Shown here: positions 37,976 through 49,500 of the stretch, piece after piece
Position numbering within the stretch: position 1 is the stretch's first letter
Layout of the letters: every line of letters begins with the position of its first letter
Assembly (NCBI RefSeq): GCF_032118995.1
Contig: NC_092662.1
Coordinates: forward strand, 1,426,001-1,490,000
Length of the DNA: 64,000 nt
Direction: 5' to 3'
Origin: Asterias amurensis
Lineage: Eukaryota; Echinodermata; Asteroidea; Forcipulatida; Asteriidae
Translations under genes and position numbers: made by a program
The notes under the pieces: generated by a model
What the model was told of the DNA's origin: nothing
Database searches by the model: none
What the model saw: the letters and a program-made list of their open reading frames with translations, nothing else

Positions 37976-39682
37976 AAAAGAAGATTACATAAAATGACAT
38001 GGATATAAGTTTCAAATGAAATCAAAGATTTTAGGTTTCCGGGAAATCAAGAACTATATTTCTGATTTGAGACATCGCATGGTTGAGAAATGCAAATAAT
38101 AATCCCGGTATTAAAGGGATGTGTGGTAACGAACGTAAAATCTATCCGTGACGGACTTGGTTGGAAAATTCTTTTTTAATTTTACAATGGCTACATTGCT
38201 CCCACTGCGTTGAAGCCATGATTAACAAATCAAAATGTCAAAAAAAATAACACGGTTTTCTATCTACATGTACATGTATTTTTTGCCACACGTAGCAGAT
38301 AAACAAGACAAGTTGTTATCTGATTTATGTAGACCACCAGTTTTCACTATCTACTCTGTGGCGTGTTGTTAAAAAGTAGGACAATTTTGCACATTAATAC
38401 TTTCTCATGGCAAACTAATGTCTTATCACATCATGTAACCCCAAACCAATAATAATCATGTTATAGCTCGATTACTGTTGCAAAATTACAAACAAATGAT
38501 TGTCACATGAAAATGTTTAATGTGCTTTACAACAAAAAAAGGGCCTTGTAGCCTCATTTGTCATGTTTGCCATAACTTGTTTGACAAGTTGTCTCTTACG
38601 ATGAATTTGGAGAGAGCCCCTCGAGGGGCAGTTAGTTTGTATAGCAAACACAGGAACACAACAAAAAATTGATAAAAGACCACAGCAAATTTCCAACTAA
38701 TTAACCTTCCAAACAAAACTACAATTGCCTCGATGGTCTAGATTGCCTTGATGTAAATATCAGTAAAGTGCAAGATGAAATTGAGTCAATCTAATGAACA
38801 ATAGAATTAAAACATTAACCTCATGACAGTTCACAGGTGATCATGTGTCAAAGATAAACTCCAACTAATTGTGTTTACTGTTTACATGTATATTGATTAA
38901 ATGCTAATCTATCCAAACCAAAAATATTTTTACCCTCAAAAAGGATGCCATCTTTCATTATTTTTTGTTAAACTTCTCGAGCTCCTTGTTTAACATGCAA
39001 TGTAAGATTGGTAATTACAATGTTGATACCTATTTATATCTTTTACAAATCATACATTTTGAAAAAGGAAATCAAAACTGTACAAACTAAAATTATAAGC
39101 TTTACAAAACTAATAAGATTGAAAGAAAAATTCATTTCTAGAAATGAGTGCCCACTGTGCTTTCATTTGATAACATTAATTGTTTTTTTGTATCCTCCTG
39201 CAGTATAATTGACATCTGATCTAATCAAGGCCACATTTTATTGTGTTTTTTGTTGTTTCCACTCAATTAACTAACACATCTGACCTGTTGAATAGTGTGT
39301 AAAACGTTGATTGAAAATCTGGAAATGATCTACTCTTTGAAGTTCTACTAGCAACTAACAAATATAAATAAAGCGCCTCTGAAAAGGAAATCAAGTAAAA
39401 TATGATTAAAATAAACTACTTTAAATTCGAACAAATTTTATGTTACCTTGATTACTAATAATATTATCTACACCATTCTTACAAAAACCCAATTCATACA
39501 AATTTTGACTTACAAATCACCCAATAATTAATTTCTATACATAAAAATCATTGTCTGGTATCCCTGTATTGTTCTTGAACTAAACGCAGGACTAGAGAAT
39601 TAAATTATATATGTTTACCGATGAAGTGCTGAACGAACACATTTACTTTTTATCTGCACTCTATTTATTTCAAAATTAGCCC
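37976..39682. other. Intergenic; no gene recognised
   Basis: AT-rich sequence with short unconvincing ORFs and TACATGTA-type palindromes. I see no splice-consistent coding exon and no recognisable repeat. Confidence 0.45.
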
Positions 39683-39710
39683 TATTTCATAGAGCTACTT
39701 GCCTTGGATC

Positions 39711-40065
39711 GGACGAGTTGGTCTATAAAAAAGCGTTTGTTATGAAATGTATATGGTTGGAAAGATGTTTTAAGAGTAGAATATAATGATCCACACAAGT
39801 ATAACTCAAAATTGCACGATTTTCATTTTACGTCGCGAATCAACACGGTCGGCCATTTATGGGAGTCAACTTTTTGACTCCCATAAATGGCCGACCGTGT
39901 TAGTCGACGAGGTTAAACGTAAACCACGCAATTTTGAGGCATATTTGTGTAGATCGTTGTATTCTACTTTCACAACAGCTTTCTAACCATATCAATTTTA
40001 TAACAAACGGTTACAAACGCTTTTCAACGACCAACTCGACCGATCCAAGGCAACGTGTTCCTTTA
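39711..40065. mobile_element. Palindromic MITE, TTAA-AGGAACACGTTGCC family, inside a fold-back element
   Basis: Runs from TTGCCTTGGATCGGACGAGT to GATCCAAGGCAACGTGTTCC with TTTAA, and shares the central CCATAAATGGCCGACCGTGT stem. Fold-back family ends flank it (TTTCATAGAGCTAC on the left; GCAGGGAATAATGC and a GGCCCCATTCCATGG end near 40430 on the right), which suggests a nested insertion. Confidence 0.65.
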
Positions 40066-40449
40066 AGCAGGGAATAATGCTTTAAAATGTTCTGCTTAGC
40101 AAAAATGAGCAGCATACCAATCACAAATGGTACATTTGAAAGGGTGTTTAGACTGGTTGCCTCTTTGTGCTGAGCATAATTTTGTTGTGCTCAGCAACTT
40201 TGTTTGTGCAGAATGAATTATCCAAACCAGAACAATTATCCTCCCACCTGACCACTGTCTGGTTCCCTTTATACACCTACACATTGTATTGGTGCTTTAG
40301 TTCCCAAAAATATGCGGGTACCCGGAGATTCAATTTGGACTCAGTCACTGGCTGAAAGTTGGGAAAGTAATCTCTCTCTTCACTGCGTTAAGAAACCATT
40401 TGTAAAAATATTTCACAACAAATAAAAAAGGCCCCATTCCATGGCTCTA

Positions 40450-40455
40450 TTTATT
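40450..40455 (-). promoter_or_regulatory. Candidate polyadenylation signal of the zinc-finger gene
   Basis: AATAAA on the minus strand, about 350 nt after the TAA stop at 40805. Confidence 0.35.
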
Positions 40456-40804
40456 ATCGGATTATGTGCTTACTGACGGTGTAATCACATGCTTTTACAG
40501 GACGCCATAACACAGTAGTTATACAGGTAGGATGATGGAAGTTATAAATAACCCAAGGGCTAATTGCATTCCATTTATATTTAAAACATGATCATGGCTG
40601 AACATCCATAAAAAAGCGCAAGAGAGATTGTGTCCAAGAAATAAACATTACAAACAAATATAGGTTTCTATCCCCCACGCTGTCAATGCACGCTTTTACT
40701 GTCCCTTGCAGCATAGAAAACATAAAGACAACCAATAGATTATGAGTATGTACAAATTGACAGCTCTGATATCCAAAATGCGAGTCATGCGAATAGTTTT
40801 GATA

Positions 40805-43731
40805 TTACGACTTGTCAGGTTCGCTTGGCTGGGACACAACCACAGTTTGTGGTAACACTGCTGTTTGAATAATTGCCTGGGGTGCTCTAGCGGGTGCAAT
40901 CGCCACTGGATGTCTGGCCCTTTTGTGGCGAGCCAAATCGGACTTTCGGCTGGTTCGATAAGTGCATAGGTTGCAGCGGAGTTTAATTTTACTGTGTTGA
41001 TCTTGGATGTGACGTACCAATGAGTTAGCCATGTCGTACATTTGCCCACACTCTTTACACTGGTAGACGACTTTCATCATCTTCTTCTGGGTTTGTTTGG
41101 GGGCATCATTGGTGATGACAACTTGGATGTTGGATGTGTTAGTTGTTCCATCATTCTGTAGGAGAAATTTGTGAGAAACATGTGATGAGTAAGAAGAAAT
41201 GTTAATGTCTTTTTTTAAAGTTTTAACAATGATTTGTAGAAACTTGGTAAATCTTTGTAAGACTGAGGTCAAAGTTCGTTATCGTTTCATTTTCATACTT
41301 TTAAGTATCTGTTTAAAAACAGATTTCAATATAAACCACAAGGGAAACTGACTGGGTAAATTTTGAAATGATTTTTGGGGTTGAACAAAGAATTGACTAG
41401 AGTGGGATTCGAACCAACGACCTCCGAATTAACGTGCCGGCGCTCTACCAACTGAGCTATCTAGCCCTATATTGGCGGTGTCCCTAAAACAGATTTGTGC
41501 AACTTTTGGTTCTAATAAAAAACTTTAAACCAAAAAATTTTTGTCTTTACTTAATTGGCTGATATTCTGTACCCCCAAATTTGTGGAAAATTACAATTAC
41601 ACACATCTGCACTAGCATGTACATTGGGGAAAACCTAGAGAGTACAAAGAAGAAAGAAAATCGACTTCTTTTTTTGTAAATGTTTGTACTAGTTGTACAA
41701 TGGTTTAAATCGTGAACCATCAAGGCTTGGAGTCACCTCTTACAGTTTACTCATTCCGTTTGGGGGAAGTTGAAAATTTGCAGGTTGGAAGTATAACTAA
41801 GAGAGGTTTTCGGTAACACCAAGTGCACATCTCTTTTGCTAAGTGTTGGTTCTAAATAGAACCAGTGATTTATGACTCCCGACTCGTGAGTCATTAACCA
41901 CCGGCTCAATAATGATGCAACATGGTGTCACCGCAAACATTACATTAAAACTTCTTTATAGTTTATACTCACATTTTGATCTCCTTGGATCAAGCTTCCT
42001 TGTATTTCTCCTTCACTAATCGTCTCTGAGACCTGACCACTCGTTCCTTCCCCATCAGTATTGGGCAAAATATTCAAAACCGATATGCCTTGCATTGCAG
42101 CAGATTTAGAAATCGATATGGGGTTGACTCGTTTACTAGCAAACCACAAAGGATGACTTCGGCTTAAATGAGCCTGCATTGTGCTTGGACGCATAAAGCC
42201 CTTGTGGCATTTAGGGCAGTAGTATCTGTACCGCCCCTGGTGGTCGCGTAACTCGTGTTCTCTCAGCGTGGAGCTACGGTAGAATCCTTTACAGCATGTG
42301 GCACATCGATAGCTTGCTTTGTTGTGTAAGTCTGTGTGTTGATCTAAATGCCGGGCATGTTTGTATTCCCTATTACAGAGGACACAGTGATATCGCATGG
42401 TCTCATCACCAGGATGACTTGACTTTGCATGCTTTACAAGCTTTGCTACTGTATCAAACGGTTTCTGGCACAATGTACACTTGTAGTTCAATGAGGGTAC
42501 AAAATTAAGAATTGGCGAGTCCCCTGGATCTTCCATATCGTCTCGATCTGCATCATGGCCCTGCTCTTTGACTGGCCCTTGAGTGTTTGCATAAATATAG
42601 ATATGCTGCTGAAGCTGGTCATCGTTCATGTTGTTTGTTTGATTGAGTACATCAAGAGCCCTTGTCTCCTGGTTGACTAGTGCTGACTCAATGGCCACAG
42701 GAAATGGCAATGAGTCATTGTTCAACTTTGTCCAGTTTTCTGTTGAATTTGATGCATCTTCCGACTCAATTAACTCATGCTTGACTGCACGAGTGACTCG
42801 ACGTGGTCGGCTTATTGTCTCTCCCAAGGAGCTGGAATGGTTTGGGAACGAAGAAGAATCCTCAATGGTCCCATCATTGCTTAGCTCTGCATCTTCGTCA
42901 ATCACACTCCCATTCTGGTTCTGACTCTGTACACCAAGATGAGATACTGGTAGACCAGTCACTCCAGATACCATCACCTCCCAAGGCTGCTTGGATAATC
43001 CTTTGTCCATGTATTGTAGGTTGAGGGTTCTTGTGGCATAGTACTGACACCCAGAGTGGTCAACACTGTCTTGTAGCTTCACAAGAACTTCACAACCGGT
43101 TTGTACAGACAGCTTGTGAGCCTACAACAAGGGAAAGAAAAGTAAAGGAAGATCTTATAAGGTTATTTTTTAATTGAACACTTATTTTAACAAATAACAG
43201 TAGCAAATATGGCAAGGTGGAACTTTACATTTTCTTTAAACCATTGTCGTGGTTGATTTTTACATTATCTTTAAACCCTTGCCTTGATGACAATTCTAGA
43301 CTATAACAAATCTTGAACCTATTGGTCAACTGCCATCGATCATAATTAACAAGAATTCTTGTCAGACAACTTTAAGGCAAGTAGGCAACTAACTCAGCGC
43401 CGTGCTGCATTTGAACACCTTGGGTGAACAACAGGCATTATTTATTATCAGTATCTTACTATCTAAGAAAATATTATATGAACATTCAATATAAATGTTC
43501 TCTCTTTAAAGGAACTAGACGACTGTCAAAGACTTTTAAACGGGGCACCGAGGCAAAGACAATCTTGATGAGCAACCGTGGCCATATCCTCTCCCAGGCC
43601 TCCAAGTAATTTCAGGCATGGTGTATGAACCAAAACTTGAACTTCTAAATCTTCATTACCATTTGGAATATGGAGACTCGAAGTTCTTCCTTGACCCACT
43701 CACGAAGAGCTGTGTTCTCAATATACTTCAT
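40805..43731 (-). CDS. C2H2 zinc-finger protein with MADS-like N-terminus (3 coding exons, 523 aa)
   Basis: Exons on the minus strand: 43731-43660, 43121-41973 and 41155-40805. All junctions are phase 0, with donors GTAATG and GTGAGT and acceptors TTGTAG and CTACAG. An in-frame TGA 15 nt upstream fixes the ATG at 43731. Six C2H2 fingers are visible, at about residues 239-260, 270-290, 297-318, 326-347, 440-461 and 468-489. The middle is acidic and Ser/Asn-rich, and the C-terminus is Ala/Pro/Val-rich. Residues 3-60 resemble an SRF-type MADS domain: YIENTALR, then AHKLSVQTGCEVL, then YYATRTL. The strongly basic DNA-contacting stretch of true MADS domains is replaced by acidic and neutral residues. 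It is probably a nuclear DNA-binding regulator. I cannot name an orthologue. Confidence 0.9.
41372..41500 (-). mobile_element. tRNA-derived SINE in a zinc-finger gene intron
   Basis: On the minus strand, 41466-41395 resembles a tRNA: acceptor GGCTAGA with partner TCTAGTC, D-arm GCTCAGTTGGTAGAGC (box A) and GGTTCGAATCCC (box B). Stem mismatches and a C in place of U33 argue against a working tRNA. The flank TTCTTTGTTCAACCCC and the same tRNA-like body recur at 49250-49345, and the flank recurs near 59139, so this is a dispersed SINE family. Confidence 0.65.
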
Positions 43732-43840
43732 GATGTTTCCAGTCAGTCACCTGATGCTGTGAGATATTGTGCACTGTAGATTCATTGAAACAACGGATGT
43801 TTTAAACACTGCAGATAGTTCATTCTAAGCGGAAACAAAT

Positions 43841-43951
43841 GGTATATCCTGCCACCACTTTTTCATTTGTTAAAATAAATTGGTATATAATTTCTCAAAT
43901 GAAATATTCCTTTTGGTAAAAATGTGTGAAACAGTGGTGGCAGGATGATAC
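43841..43951. mobile_element. Small MITE, TGCCACCACTTTTTCA family
   Basis: Inverted ends ATCCTGCCACCACTTTTTCA and TGAAACAGTGGTGGCAGGAT enclose about 70 bp of AT-rich DNA. A second copy is at 53593-53732. It lies just upstream of the zinc-finger start codon. Confidence 0.65.
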
Positions 43952-43995
43952 AGAAATCTTTCCATTAATTATGAATATGATAATAATTTCATAAT

Positions 43996-44158
43996 GCTTA
44001 CTTACTTACTTACTTACGATTGATGGGAGAAATTGTTTAGGCTTATGCCTTTGTGACCCCATATCCTATCATTGATTCCTTCCAATAGGCATCAAGCTCT
44101 TTCTTGAATGTTGACACTGTTTTGGCATTTACTACTTTGTGTGGGAGACTGTTCCAAT
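43996..44158 (-). mobile_element. 5'-truncated LINE relic (C-terminal tail of a reverse-transcriptase ORF)
   Basis: The minus strand from 44156 reads WNSLPHKVVNAKTVSTFKKE and continues LDAYW to a stop at 44043. This matches the WNSLP...VV.A...FK..LD..W signature at the C-terminus of CR1/L2-like non-LTR reverse transcriptases (family knowledge). It is followed by a (GTAA)n tail at 43996-44018, typical of LINE 3' ends. Confidence 0.7.
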
Positions 44159-44654
44159 ACAATTAGTATTACAACACTAAACACTAACACTAAACAGCAC
44201 CACATCCAAAAATAAGACTTGTGAACTTGTAAAAATACACCAATTATTAACTTGGCAATAATAATTGATTTAAAAAAGGATTGATCTGCACGACTGCAGG
44301 TCTGCATTTTCATTTATTTATTTTTTTGAAAAAATGAAAGCGACCTTGTTTTTCATATTTGAATAAATGTAGATTGTAGGACAACCAAGGTTTATAAAAC
44401 CAGTGACCTTTTAAATTGATACTTACTGATTACTCAATTCCAACTACATGCAAATACAACAATTTGATTGCTTGGCATGCTTTTGGGCGTTAGTGTCCGG
44501 AAATTGGGCAAACCGTGTACGTTTACATACGGTAGCGTAATTTAGTAAAGCGGTAACTTTATTTGCACGTTTCATTTACGAAAAGTAAAAGTCAATGAGT
44601 TTCAGAATAAATACACATTTTGAAAGTTAGTTATTTAAAGTCCTGGACACTTAC

Positions 44655-44790
44655 CAAATAATATGAATAGGACTGTGGTCCCACAGAAACCTCGCTAACG
44701 CCTACAAAAATGACAGAAAAATGACTTCATCGATCGTGACTTCCGTTGGAGAAACGCAAACTACTTTTTAATAAAACCGACGCACGTATC
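44655..44790 (-). other. Possible 5' non-coding exon of the zinc-finger gene
   Basis: A strong minus-strand donor (TTTG, then GTAAGTGTCC) ends at 44655. Acceptor-like CTACAG/CTCACAG sites lie just upstream of the start codon at about 43,765-43,780. The region contains a short upstream ORF. The exon start is not defined by the sequence. Confidence 0.35.
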
Positions 44791-44799
44791 TGGCGCCCT

Positions 44800-45740
44800 C
44801 AACGTCCGCAGATGCTTCTTGATTCCTGCTACATTTATTGTTTTTTACTAGAAAGTGAAAACAAGTTTTGCGTTTACAAGTGAATCAAGAGCTATCAATT
44901 TTTGTTAAATGTTAGTATTTGTTTTAAGCTGACCATCAAAATCTTAATGAGCTTTTGTTAAAACAATTCCTTTTACCGTTTTTACTGATTTTTCACACTA
45001 CATACAAAACAATTAACTTAAAAAAACTTCTCAACAAAACAAATTGAGACAATAGTCGAGGGTTTCTTGTTTTGATCCAATATATTTATTTTCTTCAGTG
45101 GTTACATTTAAACCAACAAAAGTTATTTGTAACATGTATATTTACTTGAATATTTTGTCATTTATTCGCCATTCGTGTTGAAACAAAACTTCACAACAAT
45201 GAAAAATAGTATCCCGCTGTATTAAAAATTTCACACTCAGAAAAATTGTAAAGGTGTTCATTAATATTCATCACAAGCTTCATAAGTTCAAAGTTCATAG
45301 ACTAAGGTGCCTAAAAAAATTATAACTAAACTGCAAAGGTTAAACCAAGTCTTTCCCAAGAAATAACTATAATGCTAATTTTAATTACAATCATGAATAG
45401 ACCTACTAATGGTTGACAATGTCAGAGAGTTGCGCACTATATAGGCAGATTGAGCACAAATGCGTATACATTATGTTGCAGGGTTAACGCTTTAATACAA
45501 CTGGCCAGCAGGACAAGTTAGTTTGTCATTTTACGTTCAATCTTTCAAATGAAATAGAGATGCTTTGCAGCACTGAACTTAGTCTGCTAGACAACTTGGA
45601 GAGAGTTCTTACTAGTCCTCATCCAAGTGCTGTTTTAACCGACATTTGGGCAGTGGTCCACTAAAGAGAGAACACAGTATATGCCACCATCAATCAGCCC
45701 CATACAAAAAGGTGCGATGATCACTCATATATTGCCAACC
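44800..45740. other. Intergenic; nothing recognised
   Basis: AT-rich sequence between the zinc-finger gene and the repeats downstream of PPAN. I see no ORF or repeat I can support. Confidence 0.4.
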
Positions 45741-46031
45741 CGGGCCCAATTTCATATCGCTGCTTAGCGGCCGATTTTGTGCTTACTGTGCAATTTCGAT
45801 TTCATAACCGTAAGCACACACAAAGGCAAGCTAACCTTCCGGTGCTTACGGCAAGAAAGTAAATGACGTCACAATGCAAATCCACGGTAAACACGCAATG
45901 TGGCCGCCCAATTTTTCTGCTAACCTGTGAAATATTAATTTCACTTATTATTCTAAGGCTTAAGCAAATTTTTCTGCTACAGTAAGCATGCAAATTTGCT
46001 TACCGTTAAGCAGCGCTATGAAATCGGGCTC
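45741..46031. mobile_element. Fold-back MITE (GGGCCCAATTTCATA family)
   Basis: Ends CGGGCCCAATTTCATATCGC and GCGCTATGAAATCGGGCTC are inverted, with GCTTAAGC-type internal arms, as in the element at 25652-26128. Confidence 0.65.
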
Positions 46032-46213
46032 AGTAGTGTTAGTATAAGCTGCATGATGTAGGCCTACATATTTCTTGGTATAGGACAAATGTTTAAGTAC
46101 AGGCAGCAAGGGACTAAAACATTTAACATAAAAATCTGTAGAGAAATTAAAATTCAATTCATAAAATAAGGTGCAGGGGGATACATTCATTAAAACGTTC
46201 ATGGCTACATATC

Positions 46214-46450
46214 AGGGGCCAATTTCATAGTACTGCTAACATTTTGGTGCTAACTGTAGCAGAAAAATATGCTGATGCGTAAGCGTATTTCACACGTTAG
46301 CAAGAAAATTAGGCAGCCAGCTTGCGTGTTCACCATGGCATTAAACTTTTACATCATTCATTTTCATACAATTAGCACAAAAATGTTAGCCCAGAAATGT
46401 TAGCCTTTAAGTAGGCCGACCGTCAAGCAGCTCTATGAAATTAGGCCCTG
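46214..46450. mobile_element. Fold-back MITE (GGGGCCAATTTCATAG family)
   Basis: Ends AGGGGCCAATTTCATAGTAC and GCTCTATGAAATTAGGCCCT are inverted, and the body carries the family's GCTAACATTTTGGTGCTAAC-type motifs. It lies just downstream of the PPAN stop codon. Confidence 0.65.
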
Positions 46451-46558
46451 ACAATTGACTTAAGTCGAAATGATGTACATTATGCTCATGTATAAGCATT
46501 GGAGATAGGATACACCACAGCTTAACACTCCAGTGACCCAAGTCACAAACATTTCTAA

Positions 46559-49500
46559 TTAACGGCCTCTGACTTTTGACTTTTTCATGATCTTTCCGCC
46601 AAGAACCTTCTTGTTGTTTGTCTTAGAAGGCCTTCCTCCACCTCGGTCTTTATTCCTGAACTTTCTGTCCATTGGACCACCCTTTTTATCAGAATATTTT
46701 CCAAAGTCCCCTGATTTTCTTCCAGTTCTCATAGGCGTATCTTTCCCAAAGCGTTTCATTCCTCGAGGGGATTTATCGTCTCCTCTCCTGTTGCCCTTGT
46801 TTTGGCTCTGGAATTTGTTGTCTGGGCGTCCTGGTCGTCCCCCTGGCTTAGTGCCGTACTTGAATTTCTTTTCAGGAAGAGTTCTGCTGTTGCCAGATGA
46901 TTTCCGTTTATCCATTCTTGGTGGGTGATTTCGTTTCGGAAAAAGTGCTGAAGAGAAAATTATAAAGAAACATCCATAATACTTAGTCTTTTAACACATC
47001 AGTAGGCTTACAGGATAGTCATGTAAAATTGTAATTTTAAAACTTAGTTGGTATGACACTGCTCTAGAATTGTAACGGTCATGGGTTCCACCCAGGTAAT
47101 ATGCCTTTGTTTTGTTTTCACAGGACTTGGGAAAAGTACCGAGTACACAGTGCTTACGTACATCGATGTATAATGGGTACAACCAAAATTAAAATGCAAA
47201 TCTTGCTTTCAGATATTATTTTTTTGCTTAGGCTGTGTTTCGGGTGTTTTTTTTTTGTTTTTTTTTTGTGGGGGGGGGGGGCGTGGTTGGTTTGGGAATT
47301 AATCTCTGTACCTGGATCTGGGTCCTCTCCTACTTCTTGCCGATAATACTCCAAGTCATCATCCTCTTCTGGCTGCTTCCCTTCTTCTACAACTGAAGTT
47401 AAATACAAAACACCAATCATAATACAACTTACTTTACAGGGCATTTGAGTCACTACGTAAATCACAGAGAGACTGTTCATCCGAGTTCCAAACTTACCAT
47501 TTTTTGTGAAATCATCTTTCTTCTTTTTCTTCTTGATTCCTTCTAGAGACTTGTTCCTGTTGTTAAAAAGCAAATCAAGAAATTCATAACAGTCCAACAA
47601 ATATGGTGATGAACTTGTCAATTCAACTTCACAACTGATTGTGCCTGTATATCCCGTATTGTGCGCTGTTTAATTACAGGGTGTTGTTTCCTTAACATGT
47701 TAACTCTTGGTTTTTGTCTGTCCGATAGGGAAAAGTACAAAAGCTTTTGCTTCACAATTTTCCTACACACCAACCTTATAATGTTAGTTTACACTACTAT
47801 CTGTTTTCTTGTTGCTGTGTTGTAATGTTGAGTATTGCTATACTACAATGTGAACATGACATGTTGTTGTCAGTGTGAAATAAATTTTGTGTTTATCTAT
47901 CTAGATCAATCTATCTTAAGCGAGGGTCTTTGAAGTTAGATATACCAAAACTTGCACAGTCTATACAGCTTAATGTTTGACAATCACTACTTAATATATG
48001 TTGGTGTTTATTTCACAGCACAGCCTTTCAACCAATCTTACTGTCAACTAAGGGTCTACATTGGGCAAGTAGTACACAGAAAGAACACTCTATAAAGCCA
48101 ATCAAAAGCATCTTCAGACTTACTTGTGATCCTCTTTTTGTTTGACCTTTTTGTCCAAGTTGGCTTTCTGTTGCATCTTACGAGCCTCCTTAGCTTTCCT
48201 AAAATATAAACAAAAATATTTAATTAGTTTGATTCATTCAAACTGACAAACCACAACCTTAAGAAAAACAAACAAGACCTAAGGGTTCTTCTGGTTTTGA
48301 TCTCATTCTTAACATAATCATTAACAACTTAATCTATAATTGCAATCTTGAAATGTGTTTTTGCACCACAACCACTACATTTGGTAAAATGAAATAAAAA
48401 ACATGATCCCAAGGATGCCTTCAATGATTTCATCACACCACACCAACAAGGATGCCCACCATTGTGCTGGAAGAGTCAAGTCCAAGAAGATGTCCTAATT
48501 CCACTTTGTGAGACAGTGCCACGAGCGCCAAACAGACTTGAAATTGAATGGGAATGTTATCCAAGGAGACCTAGGACACCTTGTCCTAAGCAACTAAGTA
48601 GTAAGTAGGTAGCAATAATAACAATAATAATAATATTGAAGTCTTATATAGCGCACTTATATACCAAACAAGGTACATGTACTCAAGGCGCTGAGTACAT
48701 ATACAAACTTTCAGAAAGACTGGTTATTGCAGTGATGAAACCCAATTATGTAGCACCTTATAAGGGTTTAAAGGTGCTACAGCGCATACAGCAGCCACAG
48801 CCAGGCACACAGGGGTAATAAGTGCACTGGGCTTTTTAACAAGCGTTACACAACACAGTGGACCAACGCGTTTACGTCCCATCCGAAGGACGAAGCAATG
48901 TTTAAGTGTCACGCTTAAGGACACAAATGTCACAGCTGGGGAATCGAACCCACACTCTGCTGGTCAGACATCAGAGTTTGAATTTGGTGCTTTTTTTTAA
49001 AACCGCTTGGCTGCAACACTTCCAGTAGTATCTCAAAGATTAGGTCCAGAAAAGAGCCGACTACTATTCCACCTGATCAGGAACTATTTGAGTTTGTTTA
49101 CACATTTGGTTTTGTATTATATGATGAATCAACCACACTTACTTTTTCTGTATCCGGAGCTTCCGAGCTGCAGCAACCTCCTGCAATGTCTTCGTAACTG
49201 CAGACGAAAGAAACAGGCAGGGTTATAAAATATTCATTAAAATGTTTTGGATGAACAAAGAAAAATTTACTGAATGGGGACTTGAACCTGCGACCTCCAG
49301 ATCAATACGCTGGCATACCACCAACTGAGCTGTCTGCCCTATAATGCAGACTCCCTATTTTGTAAATTTTTTTGTACAGGGTGCTGATCAGAAGCCAGTT
49401 AACATTAAGCTTGGGCGGTTCCTTCGGTTACCCGGTTGGTTCTACCTGGTTCCAAATTGAGAACCGGACCCGCGGGTCCACTCTTCTGTGGAACAGAGTC

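Noticed and set aside
41395..41466. Functional tRNA gene
   Set aside because: There are mismatches in the anticodon and T stems and a C at position 33, and near-identical flanks recur with another degenerate copy. A SINE explains it better.
46587..46928. Plus-strand 113-codon ORF
   Set aside because: It is antisense to the last PPAN exon, whose protein is clearly conserved.
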